From assembly GCF_000381045.1 (NCBI RefSeq), contig NZ_KB905742.1, positions 1 through 50,321 of the forward strand: a stretch of 50,321 nucleotides of DNA, given 5' to 3'. Of the stretch, positions 25,927 through 35,552 are shown in pieces. Position numbers and translations under genes: made by a program. The notes under the pieces are model-generated. The model searched no databases, had not been told where the DNA came from, and saw only the letters and a list, made by a program, of their open reading frames with translations. Origin of the DNA: Thermus scotoductus DSM 8553. GTDB lineage: Bacteria > Deinococcota > Deinococci > Deinococcales > Thermaceae. Each line of letters opens with the position of its first letter. Positions within the stretch are counted from its first letter, which is position 1.

Positions 25927-26712
25927 ATGGACACCTGGAAGGTCGGGGACATAGAGCTTAAAAGCCGTCTTATCCTGGGCTCGGGCAAGTTCCGGGACTT
26001 CGGGGTGATGCGGGAGGCCATAAAGGCTGCGGGGGCCGAGGTGGTCACCGTGGCCATCCGCCGGGTGGAGGCCAGGATGCCCGGGCATGTGGGTCTCCTC
26101 GAGGCCTTAGAGGGCGTGCGCCTCCTGCCCAACACAGCAGGTGCCAGGACGGCGGAGGAAGCGTTGAGGATAGCCCGGCTGGGCCGGGTCCTCACCGGGG
26201 AGAGGTGGGTGAAGCTGGAGGTGATCCCTGACCCCACCTATCTCCTCCCCGATCCCGTGGAGACCCTGAGGGCGGCGAGGATGCTCATCGATGAGGGCTT
26301 CCTGGTCCTGCCCTACATCGGTCCTGACCTCGTCCTGGCCAAGAAGCTTTCGGAGCAGGGCACGGCTACGGTGATGCCCCTGGCGGCCCCCATCGGCTCC
26401 GGCTGGGGGGTGAAGACCCGGGCCCTTTTGGAGCTCTTCGCCCGGGAGAAGGCCTCCCTGCCCCCGGTGGTGGTGGATGCAGGGCTTGGCCTCCCTTCCC
26501 ATGCAGCGGAGGTGATGGAGATGGGTTTGGACGCCGTGCTGGTGAATACCGCCATTGCCGAGGCCCAAGATCCCGTGGCCATGGCTGAGGCCTTTCGTTT
26601 GGCTGTGGAGGCGGGGAGGAAAGCCTTTTTGGCCGGCCCCATGCGACCCCGGGAGGTGGCGAGCCCCTCGAGCCCCATGGAGGGCATCCCTTTGGGAGGT
26701 CCTAAGCCGTGA
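25927..26712 (+). CDS. thiG: Thiazole synthase
   Basis: Builds the thiazole phosphate from deoxyxylulose 5-phosphate, dehydroglycine and ThiS thiocarboxylate. The 261-residue TIM barrel has [11 protein letters not shown] near residue 16, [44 protein letters not shown] and [33 protein letters not shown] and [15 protein letters not shown] complete the phosphate site. It starts directly after thiS and overlaps thiO as GTGA. Confidence 0.96.
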   Translation: MDTWKVGDIELKSRLILGSGKFRDFGVMREAIKAAGAEVVTVAIRRVEARMPGHVGLLEALEGVRLLPNTAGARTAEEALRIARLGRVLTGERWVKLEVIPDPTYLLPDPVETLRAARMLIDEGFLVLPYIGPDLVLAKKLSEQGTATVMPLAAPIGSGWGVKTRALLELFAREKASLPPVVVDAGLGLPSHAAEVMEMGLDAVLVNTAIAEAQDPVAMAEAFRLAVEAGRKAFLAGPMRPREVASPSSPMEGIPLGGPKP

Positions 26713-27671
26713 GGGTAGAGGTGGCGGTGGTGGGGGCGGGGATTATCGGAACCCTCGCTGCCTACGAGCTCAGGAAGCGGGGGCTTTCCGTCCTCCTCCT
26801 AGATGCCGGTAAGGAGGGAGCGGCTACCCTGGCCAGTGCGGGGATGCTGGCTCCTTATCCCGAGGGGCTTTCCGGGGAGGTTTTGGAGGCGGCCCTTTTC
26901 GGCCTAGAGTACTATCCAGGCCTCCTCGAGGAGCTTGCCGCCAAGGGATGGAAGGTGGAGGCGGGGTTTAGCGGCACCCAGGTGGTGGCCCTGTCCCAGG
27001 TGGAAAAGGAGGCCTTGGCTGCTTTCCCGTCAGGGAAACAACCAGCGGCCCAGGAGTCCTTGTCCTACCCGGTTCGGGGTGGAAGGGGAGCGCGTACCTT
27101 CCCTGGCGGGTATGTCCATCCCAAGGCCCTCCGCGAGGCCTTACTGAAAGCTTTGGAGGTCATGGAAACCCCTTTCCTTCAAGCCGAGGTGGAGGAGGTG
27201 AAGGAAGGGGGAGTGCGAGGGCGCTGGCGGGAGGAGCCCTTTACCGCCCAGGCCCGGTTCGTCCTCCTGGCCGTGGGCGCCTGGGGTAGCCGATTTGGCC
27301 TTGGGGTCCGGCCCCTGAAGGGGGAGGCCTTGGTCCTCGAGGGCCCGGCTCCTCCTGCCCCCCTTTTCGCCGGGGAAGGGTACCTCCTTCCCCGGGAGGG
27401 TGGGGTATACGTGGGGGCTACCCAGCGAGAGGGATGGGCTCAAGGAGTGGATCTATTCGGCCTAAGGTGGCTTTCCGACTACGCCCACGAGCGCTTTCCC
27501 CTGCTGGCAGGGGCCAGGTTCCGGGAGGCCCTTTGGGGGTACAGGCCGGTAGGAGAGCTTTTCGTGGGTGAGGTGGAAAGGGGAGTGCTGGCTGCGGTGG
27601 GCCATGGAAGGAACGGCATCCTCCTGGCCCCGTGGACGGCGAAGAGGATTCTCGAGCTTTTGGGGGTGTAG
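26709..27671 (+). CDS. thiO: Glycine oxidase ThiO
   Basis: FAD enzyme that oxidises glycine to the imine used by ThiG. The 320-residue protein starts with GTG coupled to the thiG stop and has the dinucleotide loop [21 protein letters not shown] conserved [15 protein letters not shown] segment lies near residue 130 and a late [14 protein letters not shown] near the C-terminus. Residues about 105-113 (FPSGKQP) are encoded by copy B of the short palindromic repeat and look like an in-frame addition. There is no stop, so function may be kept. Confidence 0.92.
   Translation: MRVEVAVVGAGIIGTLAAYELRKRGLSVLLLDAGKEGAATLASAGMLAPYPEGLSGEVLEAALFGLEYYPGLLEELAAKGWKVEAGFSGTQVVALSQVEKEALAAFPSGKQPAAQESLSYPVRGGRGARTFPGGYVHPKALREALLKALEVMETPFLQAEVEEVKEGGVRGRWREEPFTAQARFVLLAVGAWGSRFGLGVRPLKGEALVLEGPAPPAPLFAGEGYLLPREGGVYVGATQREGWAQGVDLFGLRWLSDYAHERFPLLAGARFREALWGYRPVGELFVGEVERGVLAAVGHGRNGILLAPWTAKRILELLGV
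27016..27040 (+). repeat. Short palindromic repeat in thiO (copy B)
   Basis: The 25 nt are the exact reverse complement of 15633-15657 in tnpB. Here the frame reads through as GCFPSG-like codons (AAFPSGK) without a stop. The palindrome arms are TTTCCC and GGGAAA. Confidence 0.7.
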
Positions 27672-27673
27672 CT

Positions 27674-28981
27674 ATGACCCAGCTGGAAGCGGCAAGGAAG
27701 GGCATCGTGACCGAGGAGATGGCTTACGTGGCGGAGAAGGAGGGGGTTTCCCCTGAGTTTGTGCGGGAAGGGGTGGCGTCGGGGCGGATCGTGATTCCTA
27801 GGAACCCCAACCACCGCACCCTTCGGGACTTCAAGGGGATCGGGGAAGGGCTCAGCGTGAAGGTGAACGCCAACCTGGGTACTTCCTACGACTACGTCAA
27901 CCTCGAGGAGGAGGTGGAAAAGGCCAGGGTGGCCATCCAGTACGGGGCGGACACCATCATGGATCTCTCCACAGGGGGGGACTTGAAGGCCATCCGGGAA
28001 AGAATCCTCGAGGTGGCCACCGTTCCTTTGGGCACCGTGCCCATCTATGAGGCGGAGTTCCGCGCCGCCAAGCGGAAGAGCTTCTTCGACATGTCCGCGG
28101 ACGAGCTTTTCGAGGTCATAGAGGAACACGGGCGGCAGGGGGTGGACTACATCACCGTGCACGTGGGGGTTACCCTGAAGAACCTGGAGGTTTACCGGAA
28201 TTCCTCCCGGACCACGGGGATTGTGAGCCGGGGGGGCGGGCTCATGGCCGCCTGGATGCTCCACCGGGGAGAGGAGAACCCCCTTTACGCCCGCTTTGAC
28301 GACCTTTTGGACATCGCCCGCACCTACGACATGACCCTTTCCCTAGGGGATGGGCTTAGGCCTGGCTCCTTGGCGGACAGCACCGACCGGGCCCAGATCG
28401 CCGAGCTCCTCACCATCGGGGAGTTGGTGGAGAGGGCCCGCCGGGCGGGGGTGCAGGCCATGGTGGAAGGACCGGGCCACATTCCTTTGAACGAGGTGGC
28501 CACCAACGTGCAGATCCAGAAGAAGCTCACAGGGAACGCCCCCTTTTACATCCTGGGGATGCTTCCCGTGGACACCGCCGCGGGCTTCGACCACATCGCC
28601 GGGGCCATCGGAGGCGCCTTGGCCGGTTGGATGGGGGCGGATATGCTCTGCTACCTGACCCCGGCGGAGCACCTGGGCCTGCCCACCCCTGAGCACGTGA
28701 AGGAAGGGGTGATCGCCTTTAAAATCGCTGCCCATGCCGCCGATGTGGCCCGGGGGAACCCGCGGGCTTTGGAGAGGAACCGGCGCATGTCCGAGGCCCG
28801 CTACCGCCTGGACTGGGAAGGCCAGTTCGCTCTTTGCCTTTATCCTGAGGAGGCCCGCCGCCTCAAGGAGGAGCGGGGCTCGAGGACCAAGGCCTGCAGC
28901 ATGTGCGGCCCCTTCTGCCCCATGAACCTGGTGGAGGCCGTCCTCAAGGGAAGGGCACGCATGGAGCTTCCCGTAAGCTAG
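27674..28981 (+). CDS. thiC: Phosphomethylpyrimidine synthase ThiC
   Basis: Radical SAM enzyme that converts aminoimidazole ribotide to HMP phosphate. The 435-residue protein is the short form, compared with about 630 in E. coli. It has the motifs RIVIPRNPNH, KVNANLGTS, DTIMDLSTGGD, VEGPGHIPLNEV and, at the end, the cluster cysteines CSMCGPFC, from about residue 408. The spacing is CX2CX3C, not the CX2CX4C of E. coli. ATG 27674 has a GGGGGTG site overlapping the thiO stop. The longer frame to 27632 lies inside thiO. Confidence 0.95.
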   Translation: MTQLEAARKGIVTEEMAYVAEKEGVSPEFVREGVASGRIVIPRNPNHRTLRDFKGIGEGLSVKVNANLGTSYDYVNLEEEVEKARVAIQYGADTIMDLSTGGDLKAIRERILEVATVPLGTVPIYEAEFRAAKRKSFFDMSADELFEVIEEHGRQGVDYITVHVGVTLKNLEVYRNSSRTTGIVSRGGGLMAAWMLHRGEENPLYARFDDLLDIARTYDMTLSLGDGLRPGSLADSTDRAQIAELLTIGELVERARRAGVQAMVEGPGHIPLNEVATNVQIQKKLTGNAPFYILGMLPVDTAAGFDHIAGAIGGALAGWMGADMLCYLTPAEHLGLPTPEHVKEGVIAFKIAAHAADVARGNPRALERNRRMSEARYRLDWEGQFALCLYPEEARRLKEERGSRTKACSMCGPFCPMNLVEAVLKGRARMELPVS

Positions 28982-28985
28982 AGCC

Positions 28986-30287
28986 ATGGACCCCATCGCC
29001 CGCTTGGACCGCCTGCCCTTAGGGAGGCCCCACCTTAGGCTCCTTTTCCTCCTGGGGCTCGGCTGGGCCCTGGACGCCATGGACGTGGGCCTCATCGGCT
29101 TCACCCTGCCCGCCCTCACCCGGGAGTTCGGCCTAAGCCCCGTCCAGGCGGGGCTTTTGGGAAGCGTGGGCCTTTTGGGGATGCTCCTGGGGGCCGCTTT
29201 GGGGGGGAGGCTTGCCGACCGCCTGGGGCGGAAGGCCGTCATCGGCTATAGCCTCTTCCTGGCAGGGTTAGGAAGCCTCCTCACCGCCCTAGCCCCCTCC
29301 TTGGCATGGGTCTTCCTCTTCCGCTTCCTCACGGGGCTTGGCCTGGGGGCTGAGCTCCCCGTGGCCGCAAGCCTCATGGCCGAGTGGAGCCCCTTGCGCC
29401 TCAGGGGGCGGATGGTGGTCCTCCTCGAGGCCTTCTGGGCCGTGGGCTGGCTCCTTGCGGCCCTCCTCGGCTACCTCCTCGTGCCCGAGTACGGCTGGCG
29501 GTTGGCCTTCCTGGCCGGGGCCCTTCCCGCCCTCTACGCCGCCTACCTGAGGCTTTCCCTCCCCGAGTCCCCCCGCTGGCTCATGGCCCGGGGGCGGGTG
29601 GGGGAGGCGGAGGCCCTGGTCCGGGCCTGGGAGGGGGCCTTCGCGGGGCCCCTGCCTGAGCCCAAGGCCGCGGAGGTCCCTAGGCCCTTGCCCTACGGGG
29701 CCCTTTTCCGCCCCCCCTATGGCCGGCGCACCCTCTTCATCGCCCTGGCCTGGCTGACCCTGAACGCGGGGTATTACGGGGCCTTCATCTGGCTTCCTTC
29801 CCTCCTCGTGGCCCAGGGCTACACCCTGGTCCGCTCCCTGGAATATGTCCTCCTCATCACCCTGGCCCAGCTTCCGGGTTACCTCCTGGCGGCCTTCCTG
29901 GTGGAGCGGGTAGGGCGGAGGCCGGTCTTGGTGGGCTTCCTCGGCCTTTCCGCCCTTTTCGCCTACCTCCTTGGGCAGGCGGGAAGCCCGGGGGAGATCC
30001 TCCTCTTCGGGAGCCTCCTCTCCTTCTTCAACCTGGGAGCTTGGGGGGCCATCTACGCCTACACCCCGGAGCTTTTCCCCACCGCCCTAAGGGGGAGCGG
30101 GGCGGGCCTGGCCGCGGCCTTGGGCCGGGTGGGGGGGATTTTGGCCCCCTACCTCACGGGCCTCCTCCTTAGCCCCTTGGGGCCAGGGGGGGTTTTGGCC
30201 CTCCACGGGGGGCTCCTCCTCCTTGCGGGGCTTTTTGCCCTCCTCGTGGGGGTGGAGACCCGGGGTAGGGCCCTGGAGGGGGTATGA
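28986..30287 (+). CDS. MFS transporter in the thiamine operon
   Basis: A 433-residue membrane protein with twelve predicted helices. [15 protein letters not shown] is in helix 1, the MFS loop [15 protein letters not shown] follows helix 2, and a sugar-transporter-like [12 protein letters not shown] lies after helix 6. The N-terminus ([15 protein letters not shown], then DAMDVGLI) resembles NiaP-type vitamin and aromatic acid carriers. Its location between thiC and thiD, behind a TPP riboswitch, suggests import of thiamine or an HMP or thiazole precursor. No homologue comparison was possible, so the substrate is inferred. It starts 4 nt after thiC and overlaps thiD by 4 nt. Confidence 0.8.
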   Translation: MDPIARLDRLPLGRPHLRLLFLLGLGWALDAMDVGLIGFTLPALTREFGLSPVQAGLLGSVGLLGMLLGAALGGRLADRLGRKAVIGYSLFLAGLGSLLTALAPSLAWVFLFRFLTGLGLGAELPVAASLMAEWSPLRLRGRMVVLLEAFWAVGWLLAALLGYLLVPEYGWRLAFLAGALPALYAAYLRLSLPESPRWLMARGRVGEAEALVRAWEGAFAGPLPEPKAAEVPRPLPYGALFRPPYGRRTLFIALAWLTLNAGYYGAFIWLPSLLVAQGYTLVRSLEYVLLITLAQLPGYLLAAFLVERVGRRPVLVGFLGLSALFAYLLGQAGSPGEILLFGSLLSFFNLGAWGAIYAYTPELFPTALRGSGAGLAAALGRVGGILAPYLTGLLLSPLGPGGVLALHGGLLLLAGLFALLVGVETRGRALEGV

Positions 30288-31060
30288 AGGTCGCTTTGAC
30301 CATCGCTGGCTCGGACTCCGGGGGCGGGGCGGGGATCCAGGCCGACCTCAAGGCCTTTACCCGCTTCGGGGTCTACGGGGCAAGCGCCCTCACCCTGGTC
30401 ACGGCCCAGAACACCCTGGGGGTCCAAAGGGTCCACCTTCTTCCCCCGGAGCTGGTCTACGCCCAGATCCAGAGCGTGGCCGAGGACCTCCCCATCCATG
30501 CGGCCAAGACCGGGGCCTTGGGGAACGCGGAGATCGTGGAGGCCGTGGCCCAGGGGGTGAGGCGCTATGGGATCGCCCCCCTGGTGGTGGACCCGGTGAT
30601 GGTGGCCAAGGGGGGGGATCCCCTCCTCGCCCCGGAGGCCGTGGAGGCCCTAAAGGGGGAGCTTTTCCCCTTGGCCTTCCTCATCACCCCGAACCGCCTC
30701 GAGGCGGAGGCCCTCCTCGGGACCCCCATCCGCACCCTAGAGGAGGCGGAGGAGGCCGCGCGGGCCCTCCTCGCCTTGGGGCCTAAAGCCGTCCTCCTCA
30801 AGGGGGGGCACTTCGGGGGGGAGGAGAGCGTGGACCTCTTGGCCACGGGGGAGGGGGTCCAGGCCTTCCGCGCCCCCAGGGTCCCCACCCGCAACACCCA
30901 CGGCACGGGCTGCACTCTTTCCGCAGCCATCACTGCCCTCCTGGCTTTGGGAAAGCCCCTGGAGGAAGCCGTGGCCGAGGCCAAGGCCTACCTCACCCGG
31001 GCCTTGGAAACCGCTCCTTCCTTGGGTCAGGGCCATGGCCCCGTGAACCACTTCGCCTAG
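30284..31060 (+). CDS. thiD: Hydroxymethylpyrimidine/phosphomethylpyrimidine kinase
   Basis: Phosphorylates HMP and HMP phosphate to HMP pyrophosphate. The 258-residue ribokinase-fold protein has [20 protein letters not shown] at the start, a QNTLGVQ segment, [32 protein letters not shown] and the anion-hole motif [13 protein letters not shown] near residue 205. It overlaps the transporter gene as ATGA and ends the operon. It is convergent with the reductase gene at 31062, with only 1 bp between. Confidence 0.95.
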   Translation: MKVALTIAGSDSGGGAGIQADLKAFTRFGVYGASALTLVTAQNTLGVQRVHLLPPELVYAQIQSVAEDLPIHAAKTGALGNAEIVEAVAQGVRRYGIAPLVVDPVMVAKGGDPLLAPEAVEALKGELFPLAFLITPNRLEAEALLGTPIRTLEEAEEAARALLALGPKAVLLKGGHFGGEESVDLLATGEGVQAFRAPRVPTRNTHGTGCTLSAAITALLALGKPLEEAVAEAKAYLTRALETAPSLGQGHGPVNHFA

Positions 31061-31061
31061 T

Positions 31062-31820
31062 TCAGAGGGCGGTAGCCCCGCCGTCCACGGGAAGAATTGC
31101 CCCGGTGATGTAGTCGGAGGCCGGGCTTGCCAGGAAAAGCACCGCTCCTCCCAGCTCCCCGGGTTTCCCGGGACGCCCCAGGGGCAGGGTGGCCTTCAGG
31201 AAGGCCTCGGCCTTGGGCAGGACCTTCTCCGTCATGCGGGTGGGGAAAAACCCAGGGGCTAAGGCGTTCACCCGAATACCGAACCGGCCCCATTTCACCG
31301 CCAAATCCCGGGTAAGGGCGATAAGCCCACCCTTGGAAGCGGAATAGCCCACGGCATCCAGCACCTCCGGGTACTCCCCCTTGAGCCCTGCCACGGAAGC
31401 AATGTGGATGATCTTGCCGTAGCCCCTTTCCCGCATGCGCTGGGCGGCGGCGCGGCTTGCCAGGAAGGCCCCCACCAGGTTGACCTCGAGGACCTCCCGT
31501 ACCTTTTCCACCGGCATCTCCCAGGAGGGGGCCCCCCAGGAGATCCCGGCGGCGTTCACCAGGATGGTGAGGGGGCCAAGCTCCCTCTCCACCTCCTCCG
31601 CGATGGCCTCGAGGCGGGTCTCATCCCGCACGTCCCCCTCCAAATACAAGGCCTCGCCCAGGGCCTTTTGGGCCTCCTCCAGGAAGCTTGCCCGCCGGGC
31701 CATGACGGCCACCCTGGCCCCCGCCTCCTTGAGGGCTAGGGCCGCCTCGAGGCCAAGCCCCCGGGATCCCCCCGTCACCAGGGCTACTTTGCCGTTCAGG
31801 CGGAATTGCTCCAGGAACAT
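31062..31820 (-). CDS. Short-chain dehydrogenase/reductase (FabG-like)
   Basis: NAD(P)-dependent oxidoreductase of 252 residues. It has the classical SDR pattern: cofactor loop VTGGSRGLGLEAALAL near residue 16, NAAG at about 89, Ser in IHIASVAG, and YSASKGGLIALTRDLA with the catalytic Tyr and Lys. A VNALAPGFFPTRMT segment follows. It lies 9 nt behind the fatty-acid ligase gene, so a hydroxyacyl-CoA or 3-oxoacyl substrate is plausible, but the family is too broad for a firm call. Start ATG 31820 has a GGGGGG site. Confidence 0.85.
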   Translation of the reverse strand: MFLEQFRLNGKVALVTGGSRGLGLEAALALKEAGARVAVMARRASFLEEAQKALGEALYLEGDVRDETRLEAIAEEVERELGPLTILVNAAGISWGAPSWEMPVEKVREVLEVNLVGAFLASRAAAQRMRERGYGKIIHIASVAGLKGEYPEVLDAVGYSASKGGLIALTRDLAVKWGRFGIRVNALAPGFFPTRMTEKVLPKAEAFLKATLPLGRPGKPGELGGAVLFLASPASDYITGAILPVDGGATAL

Positions 31821-31829
31821 AGTCCCCCC

Positions 31830-33443
31830 TTATCCCTCTGAGGAATCGTGGAACAGGTCCTTATACTGTTCCCTGAGGGCACGCTTTAGGAACTTCCCCG
31901 CGCTGGTGCGGGGGATCTCTTCCACGAAGACGAAGGCATCGGGAAGTTGCCACTTGGCAAAACCAGCCTTTAAGAGATGTTCCCGAAGCTCCTCCTCGCT
32001 GGGTTTCTCTCCCCTGGGCACCACCACGGCTAAGGGCCTTTCCTGCCACCTGGGGTGGGGAATGGCCACCACCGCCGCCTCCTTCACCTTGGGATGTCCC
32101 ATGAGGATGTTTTCCAGATCCACGCTGGAAATCCACTCCCCGCCCGACTTGATGAGGTCCTTGAGGCGGTCCTTGATCTCCAGGTACCCCTCCTCATCCC
32201 AGACGGCGATATCCCCGGTGCGGAACCAGCCGTCCGGGGTGAGGGCGCTCCTGGTGGCCTCCTCGTTCTTGTAATAGCTTCCGGTGATCCAGGGCCCTTT
32301 GAGCTGGACCTCCCCCAGGGTTTTTCCGTCCTTGGGCACGGGCCTACCCTCCTCGTCCGCCACCCGGAGGCGCACCAGGGGCACGGGCAGGCCGGTCTTG
32401 GCCTTGAGGGTGATCTTCTCCTCAAAGGAAAGGCCCTGGAGGTAGCTCTTAATCACGTTGATCACCACCACGGGCGAGGTCTCGGTGAGGCCGTAGCCCT
32501 GGCGCACCTCTATGCCCATGCGCTCAAAGCGCTCCACTAGGCTTCTCGGGGCGGCGCTTCCCCCCACCACCAGGCGCCGCAGGGTCTTGAGGCGGTGTCC
32601 CGTGTTCTCCAGGTAATCGGCCAAGGCCAGCCACACCGTGGGCACTCCGGCGGTAAAAGTCACTCCTTCTCCGTCAAAGAGTTCCACCAAGGAGGCGGGA
32701 TCTAGCTTGGGTCCTGGCAGGACCTGTTTGGCTCCCACCAAGGTGGCGGCATAGGGTAGGCACCAGGCGTTCACGTGGAACATGGGTACCACTGGGAGGA
32801 CCGAGTCCTTTTCCGAGAGAGCCGTGCCATCCTCGAGGCTCGCCGCCAAGGTGTGGAGGACCAGGGCCCGGTGGCTGTAGACCACTCCCTTGGGAAGACC
32901 GGTGGTCCCCGTGGTGTAGGCCATGCCGCAGGCGGCCCGTTCGGGTACCCGGATGGGGTCCGCCTCCTCGCCCAACACCTCCTCGTAGGCCAAGTATCCC
33001 TCTGGCGCCTTCTCGTCCATTACCACGAAGTGGCGCACGGTGGAAAGCTCCGGGCGCAGGGTCTCCACCAAGGGAAGGAGCTGGGGATCAAAGAGAAGGA
33101 CCTTGTCCTCCGCATGGTTCAGGATGTAGGCGATCTCCTTGGGGGAAAGCCGGGGGTTTGCGGTGTGGAGGACCGCCCCCATTCCCGGCACGGCGAAGTA
33201 GGCCTCGAGGTGGCGGAAGTGGTTAAAGCCCAAGGTGGCCACCCGGTCCCCCACCTCCACCCCAAGCCGCCTCAGGCCCCCCATGAGCCTTCTAGCCCGC
33301 CGGTAAACCTCGGCGTAGGAGGTGCGGTGAACTTCCCCTGTGTGGAGCCGGGATACCACTTCCTTCCTGGGAAAAAGCTCCGCCGCCCGTTCCAGGAAGT
33401 CCCACAGATTGAGTTCCTCCTCCATCATGGTGTTCGGGAACAT
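31830..33443 (-). CDS. fadD: Long-chain fatty acid--CoA ligase
   Basis: Activates fatty acids to acyl-CoA with ATP. The 537-residue protein resembles closely, from memory, the structurally known T. thermophilus long-chain acyl-CoA synthetase. AMP-binding motifs are MAYTTGTTGLPKGV near residue 180, GYGLTETSPVV, DGWFRTGDIAVWDEEGYLEI and the C-terminal PRTSAGKFLKRALR with the catalytic lysine. ATG 33443 has an AGGAGG site 4 nt upstream. The frame to 33473 has none. It is followed 9 nt later by the reductase gene. Confidence 0.94.
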   Translation of the reverse strand: MFPNTMMEEELNLWDFLERAAELFPRKEVVSRLHTGEVHRTSYAEVYRRARRLMGGLRRLGVEVGDRVATLGFNHFRHLEAYFAVPGMGAVLHTANPRLSPKEIAYILNHAEDKVLLFDPQLLPLVETLRPELSTVRHFVVMDEKAPEGYLAYEEVLGEEADPIRVPERAACGMAYTTGTTGLPKGVVYSHRALVLHTLAASLEDGTALSEKDSVLPVVPMFHVNAWCLPYAATLVGAKQVLPGPKLDPASLVELFDGEGVTFTAGVPTVWLALADYLENTGHRLKTLRRLVVGGSAAPRSLVERFERMGIEVRQGYGLTETSPVVVINVIKSYLQGLSFEEKITLKAKTGLPVPLVRLRVADEEGRPVPKDGKTLGEVQLKGPWITGSYYKNEEATRSALTPDGWFRTGDIAVWDEEGYLEIKDRLKDLIKSGGEWISSVDLENILMGHPKVKEAAVVAIPHPRWQERPLAVVVPRGEKPSEEELREHLLKAGFAKWQLPDAFVFVEEIPRTSAGKFLKRALREQYKDLFHDSSEG

Positions 33444-33468
33444 GCCGCCTCCTTTCCTATCTTTTCCC

Positions 33469-33497
33469 AGCATATCCCCATTAGGGCTTTCACGTCA
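33469..33497 (-). promoter_or_regulatory. Candidate promoter of the fatty-acid ligase gene
   Basis: On the minus strand TGACGT (33492-33497) and TATGCT (33469-33474) are 17 nt apart, 25 nt before the ATG. The -35 match is partial. The rest of the gap, 33498-33645, shows no gene. Confidence 0.45.
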
Positions 33498-33645
33498 CTC
33501 CGTCGAACTCCCATTCACCACCCCTCCTCCAAACTTCCCCTCGGGGGATCTGAACGCCAAGGGAACCGCCCACACCGGAAGCCCTTCCCTGGCGCTTGGG
33601 CTGGAGCTGGGCCTTGAACCACCGGGCAAGGGGGCTTTGCATGCG

Positions 33646-34095
33646 CTATTCCTGGGGTTTCCTGCGGACCAAGGTGACGAATTCCCCTTCCTGAACCACC
33701 TCGTCCCGCTGGTTCAGGACCCGTACGTGCTGCACCACCACACCCCGGTCGGGCTTACTGGTTTCATGCTTCTCCAGGATCTCGCTTTCCCCCCTCACGG
33801 TGTCCCCTATGAATACGGGTTTCAGGAACTTGTAGTTGCGGATCTCCATCCAGGCGATAATGGTGCCCTCAAAGTGCCCGCTCCGCTGCCGAAGGCCGGT
33901 GAACATGGAAAGGACCAGAAGACCATGGGCGATGCGCTGGCCGAAGGGGGTGTTCTTGGCAAACTCGGCGTCGGTGTGGATGGGGTTGTAGTCCCCGGAA
34001 ACCCCGGCGAAGTTAACCACGTCGGCCTCGGTCACCGTACGGGCTGGGGTGGAAAATCGCTGGCCTACCTCAAAGTCCTCAAAGTACATGGGCAT
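33646..34095 (-). CDS. MaoC-like (R)-enoyl-CoA hydratase
   Basis: Hotdog-fold hydratase of 149 residues that would hydrate enoyl-CoA. It begins MYFEDFEVGQRFSTPARTVT and has the catalytic motif FAGVSGDYNPIHTDAEFA (Asp and His), followed by GQRIAHGLLVLSM, as in PhaJ/MaoC proteins. The start at ATG 34095 has GGGAGGTGAT upstream. The open frame to 34305 lies inside the acyl-CoA dehydrogenase region and is rejected. Together with the dehydrogenase remnant upstream it suggests a former beta-oxidation operon. Confidence 0.9.
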   Translation of the reverse strand: MPMYFEDFEVGQRFSTPARTVTEADVVNFAGVSGDYNPIHTDAEFAKNTPFGQRIAHGLLVLSMFTGLRQRSGHFEGTIIAWMEIRNYKFLKPVFIGDTVRGESEILEKHETSKPDRGVVVQHVRVLNQRDEVVQEGEFVTLVRRKPQE

Positions 34096-34108
34096 CCTTA
34101 TCACCTCC

Positions 34109-34965
34109 CTAGCCTTCTCCAAAAGCTTTGATCCCGGTGAGGTGGGCCCCGATGACCAGGGTCTGCACCTCGCTGGTTCCCTCGTAAAGGGTGAGGATGC
34201 GGGCGTCCCGATAAAGCCGGGCCACCTCGTACTCCTCGAAGAAGCCGTAGCCTCCGTGGACCTGGATGGCCCGGTAGGCCACGCGGTTGGCAGCTTCGGA
34301 AGCAAAGAGCTTGGCCATGCTGGCCTCGAGGGTATACCGCTCCCCCTTAAGCTTCTTGGCTACTGCCTGGTAGGTGAGGAGGCGGCTGGCCTCGAGGTCC
34401 AGCTTCATCTGAGCCAGATGCGCCTGGACCAGCTGGAAGCTGGCGATGGGCCTTCCGAACTGGTGCCTTTCCTTGGCGTAGCGTAGGGATAGGTCCAAGG
34501 CCCTTTGCATCAGCTCCACCGCTCCCGCCGCCAGGGAAACCCGGCCGGATCCCGGTAAGCCCGGGTGCGGAGGCTTCCTGCATCCGAGCCCGCCTCGGGC
34601 TCGGTAAGGCCGTAGGCCCCTAGGATTTCCCCCCGGGCCAGGTGGGGGATGTAGCGGTTCTTCTGCTCAGGGGTGCCGTAGGTGAGGAGAGGGGTGAGGA
34701 CCAGGCTTTGCTGCACGGAGAGGATGGAGCGCAAGGAAGCGTATCCCCCAAGCTCCTCCAGAAGGGCGATGTAGGCCCAAAAGTCCAGGCCAGCTCCTCC
34801 CAGCTCCTCGGGTACGAACACCCCTAGGAAGCCCAGTTCCCCCATCCGCTTTACCAGGGGCCAAGGGAAGGCCTCCTTCACCTCGTACTCCGCCAAGGCG
34901 GGTCCCGCCTCTTCCAGGAAACGCCTCGCCAGCTGACGGATCTCCTTGTGCTCAGGAACGTCCAT
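34109..34965 (-). pseudogene. Acyl-CoA dehydrogenase with an internal deletion
   Basis: The first part, 34965 to about 34530, reads as a normal N-terminus (MDVPEHKEIRQLARRFLEEA, ending ... LTEPEAGSDAGSLRTRAYRD). The second part, about 34555 downward, is in another frame. It continues as GRVSLAAGAVELMQRALD, YAKERHQFGRPIASFQ and the C-terminal IQVHGGYGFFEEYEVARLYRD with the catalytic region. The middle beta-barrel domain, about 80-90 residues, is missing, and the frame changes at the junction. The flavin-binding core would be incomplete, so the gene is probably dead. An assembly error is an alternative. Confidence 0.8.
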
Positions 34966-35527
34966 CTTCTAACCCCTTTAGGATGAGATCAAAGTAGAAC
35001 CTGGCCACCTCCTCCGCCCGCAGGGGCCCTCCGGGATGGAACCAGCGGATCATCCAGTTCAGGAGGGAAAGCACGGCCCGCCCCGCCAGGGCCACATCCA
35101 CCGGGCGGAAGACCCCTTTCTCCATACCCCGACGGAGAAGAGTGCGCAGGATTTCCTCGTACTGGTCGCGGAGGGTGACAATCTGCCCTTGCTTTTCGGG
35201 GGAGAGGCTTTGCAGGCCCTGGAGCATGGTGGCGAAGAAGGGCCGGTTCTCCTCAAAAAAGCGGGCGTGGCCCTCCATGAAGCGGAGCAGGGCCTCCCTG
35301 GGGTCGGAAACGGCCAGGGCTTTTTTGCCCTCGAGGAGAAGTCCCTCCAGGGCCTGTTGGCTGATCTCGTAAAGCACCTCCTCCTTGCTCCGAAAGTGGT
35401 GGTAGAGCGCCGCCTTGGAGAGGCCCAGGGCCTCGGCCAGGTCCTGGACGCTGGTCGCCTCGTAGCCCTTTTCGGTGAAAAGCCGGGCAGCTTCTTCAAG
35501 GATGCGGTTGCGGGTGGCGGTTCCCAT
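34952..35527 (-). CDS. TetR-family regulator, probably PfmR/FadR-like
   Basis: Repressor of 191 residues with an N-terminal helix-turn-helix (ILEEAARLFTEKGYEATSVQ, then LGLSKAALYHHFRSKEEVLY) and a helical ligand domain. It is the first gene of the fatty-acid operon and overlaps the dehydrogenase remnant by 14 nt. An operator just before it matches the motif I remember for Thermus PfmR (TACCGACCGNTNGGTN), a regulator of fatty acid and phenylacetate genes that responds to acyl-CoA. The exact orthologue cannot be fixed without comparison. Self-repression is expected. Confidence 0.82.
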   Translation of the reverse strand: MGTATRNRILEEAARLFTEKGYEATSVQDLAEALGLSKAALYHHFRSKEEVLYEISQQALEGLLLEGKKALAVSDPREALLRFMEGHARFFEENRPFFATMLQGLQSLSPEKQGQIVTLRDQYEEILRTLLRRGMEKGVFRPVDVALAGRAVLSLLNWMIRWFHPGGPLRAEEVARFYFDLILKGLEDGRS

Positions 35528-35531
35528 ATCT

Positions 35532-35547
35532 CACCGACCGGTCGGTA
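35532..35547 (-). promoter_or_regulatory. TetR-type operator before the regulator gene
   Basis: On the minus strand TACCGACCGGTCGGTG contains a perfect 14-nt palindrome. It matches the recalled PfmR consensus at every fixed position. It lies at the predicted transcription start, which would block RNA polymerase. Confidence 0.75.
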
Positions 35548-35552
35548 AGTAT

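Noticed and set aside
33480-33645. Plus-strand coding remnant upstream of the ligase gene
   Set aside because: A readable stretch exists, but no family motif or start signal was recognised.
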